NCBI GenBank assembly: GCA_964471755.1
Contig: CAYYJM010000298.1
Location: forward strand, 1-7,123
Direction of reading: 5' to 3'
Length of the DNA stretch: 7,123 nucleotides
DNA from: CAYYJM01 sp964471755
GTDB taxonomy: Bacteria > Planctomycetota > Planctomycetia > Gemmatales > Gemmataceae
The notes below the pieces were generated by a model that was not told the DNA's origin, made no database searches, and was given only the letters and a program-made list of their open reading frames with translations. A program made the position numbers and the translations under genes. Below, piece by piece: positions 6,739 through 7,123 of the stretch (positions within the stretch are counted from its first letter, which is position 1; each line of letters begins with the position of its first letter).

Positions 6739-6887
6739 GCGGTATCCCTCGTCGGCTTCAGGCTCCCGGGCTTAATCTGCGGCCGGATGCGACCCGTGGC
6801 AAGGGAGGCCGTGACTACATTCCCATACGTCCCCCCTGGCCAAACGGCCCAAAAAACCGAAAACTGACTCGAAACCCGGTTCTCGTC

Positions 6888-6924
6888 CGCTCGCCACTGG
6901 TGCAGTCAATTCCAGTGGCGAGCG
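6888..6924. repeat. 13-base inverted repeat upstream of carB
   Basis: CGCTCGCCACTGG at 6888-6900 and CCAGTGGCGAGCG at 6912-6924 are perfect reverse complements around an 11-base loop. The right arm is also the outer end of the larger inverted repeat that follows, so the two stems compete for the same bases. Confidence 0.75.
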
Positions 6925-6997
6925 TGGGGCGTAAGCCCCATGAGTGCCGATACGCCGCGAAGAGAAGAGTCATGGGGCTGACGCCCCACGCTCGCCA
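6916..6997. repeat. Paired palindromic repeat before carB, 28-base inverted repeat
   Basis: The arms 6916-6943 and 6970-6997 pair at 27 of 28 positions (the mismatch is A6933 against G6980) around a 26-base spacer. Each arm contains a smaller hairpin of its own, TGGGGC and GCCCCA around four bases; on the plus strand the first has the loop GTAA, a GNRA-type tetraloop in RNA. The architecture matches the repeat at 4851-4916 though the sequence differs. It ends 16 bases before the carB start, so it lies in or next to the carB leader. Confidence 0.82.
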
Positions 6998-7013
6998 AAA
7001 CCGATGAGAAGAG

Positions 7014-7123
7014 ATGCCTCGTCGTAACGACCTGAAGAAGATCCTGCTCATTGGCTCCGGGCCGATCATCATCGGCCAGGCTTGTGAGTTCGATTACAGC
7101 GGCACGCAAGCGTGCAAGGCTCT
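7014..7123 (+). CDS. carB: Carbamoyl-phosphate synthase large subunit, 5' end only
   Basis: Only the first 36 codons plus two bases lie in the window; the family is usually near 1,070-1,100 residues. The visible protein begins MPRRNDLKKILLIGSGPIII and continues GQACEFDYSGTQACKA. This is the hallmark N-terminus of CarB, the start of its first ATP-grasp half with the glycine-rich GSGPIIIGQ loop. CarB makes carbamoyl phosphate from bicarbonate, ATP and ammonia delivered by the small subunit CarA, feeding pyrimidine and arginine synthesis. The purine-rich stretch AGAAGAG abuts the ATG and is a weak ribosome binding site. carA is not immediately upstream; the neighbouring gene is a divergent permease, so carB is here the first gene of its transcript. 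An inverted repeat ends 16 bases before the start and could influence its expression. Confidence 0.95.
   Translation, partial: MPRRNDLKKILLIGSGPIIIGQACEFDYSGTQACKA

Larger units (their letters stand above)
6739..7013. promoter_or_regulatory. Divergent intergenic region between the permease and carB
   Basis: These 275 bases must hold the promoters of both divergent genes, but I see no convincing -35/-10 pair on either strand. The half nearest the permease is unremarkable apart from its ribosome binding site at 6745-6750 and a small GGCC-AAAC-GGCC palindrome near 6838-6849. The half nearest carB is dominated by the two inverted repeats listed separately. No small reading frame stands out. Confidence 0.5.

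Noticed and set aside
6838..6856. GGCC-AAAC-GGCC palindrome followed by an A run as a terminator
   Set aside because: The stem is only four pairs. On the plus strand the run is A rather than T, and on the minus strand the T run precedes the stem instead of following it.
6815..7109. Small minus-strand frames over the carB leader and start
   Set aside because: They run through the inverted repeats and the carB coding sequence and have no protein-like features.

Overview
The window looks like chromosomal DNA from a high-GC planctomycete, probably in or near the Gemmatales/Isosphaerales. I base this on the gene content: an ECF sigma factor with a membrane-anchored partner, a 244-residue conserved unknown of a type I associate with planctomycetes, a fused ABC-2 permease and GC-rich palindromic intergenic repeats. 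This placement is recollection of family distribution, not a database result. The window holds six complete protein genes and the first 36 codons of a seventh. I see no rRNA, tRNA, CRISPR array, insertion sequence or phage gene.

Left part (153-1815, + strand): a compact three-gene unit. An ECF RNA polymerase sigma factor overlaps by four bases (ATGA) a single-pass membrane protein with the layout of an anti-sigma factor. That protein has no cysteine, so it cannot carry the usual zinc site. Thirty-five bases on is a small exported protein with five cysteines in the predicted mature part and no recognised function. The likely logic is a cell-envelope signalling switch, with the third gene as an output or sensor component. 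Next, on the same strand with its own ribosome binding site, is a basic conserved protein of unknown function (1956-2690).

Middle (2700-6738, - strand): a 604-residue ABC-2 type permease starting at GTG 6738 lies upstream of a prolyl oligopeptidase (family S9A) with an intact Ser-Asp-His triad. The two genes share orientation and are separated by a perfect 25-base inverted repeat. The peptidase has two in-frame ATG codons inside a 10-base direct repeat; the second has the Shine-Dalgarno sequence. The permease is an internally duplicated fusion, and no ATPase gene is in the window.

Right end (6739-7123): a 275-base divergent intergenic region precedes carB, the large subunit of carbamoyl-phosphate synthase, cut by the window edge. 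The region carries a near-perfect 28-base inverted repeat and an overlapping 13-base inverted repeat that could form mutually exclusive hairpins just before carB.

I do not see clear proof of a wholly new system. The best leads are the zinc-less anti-sigma protein with its secreted companion, the paired-palindrome repeats in both intergenic gaps, and the doubled start of the peptidase gene.
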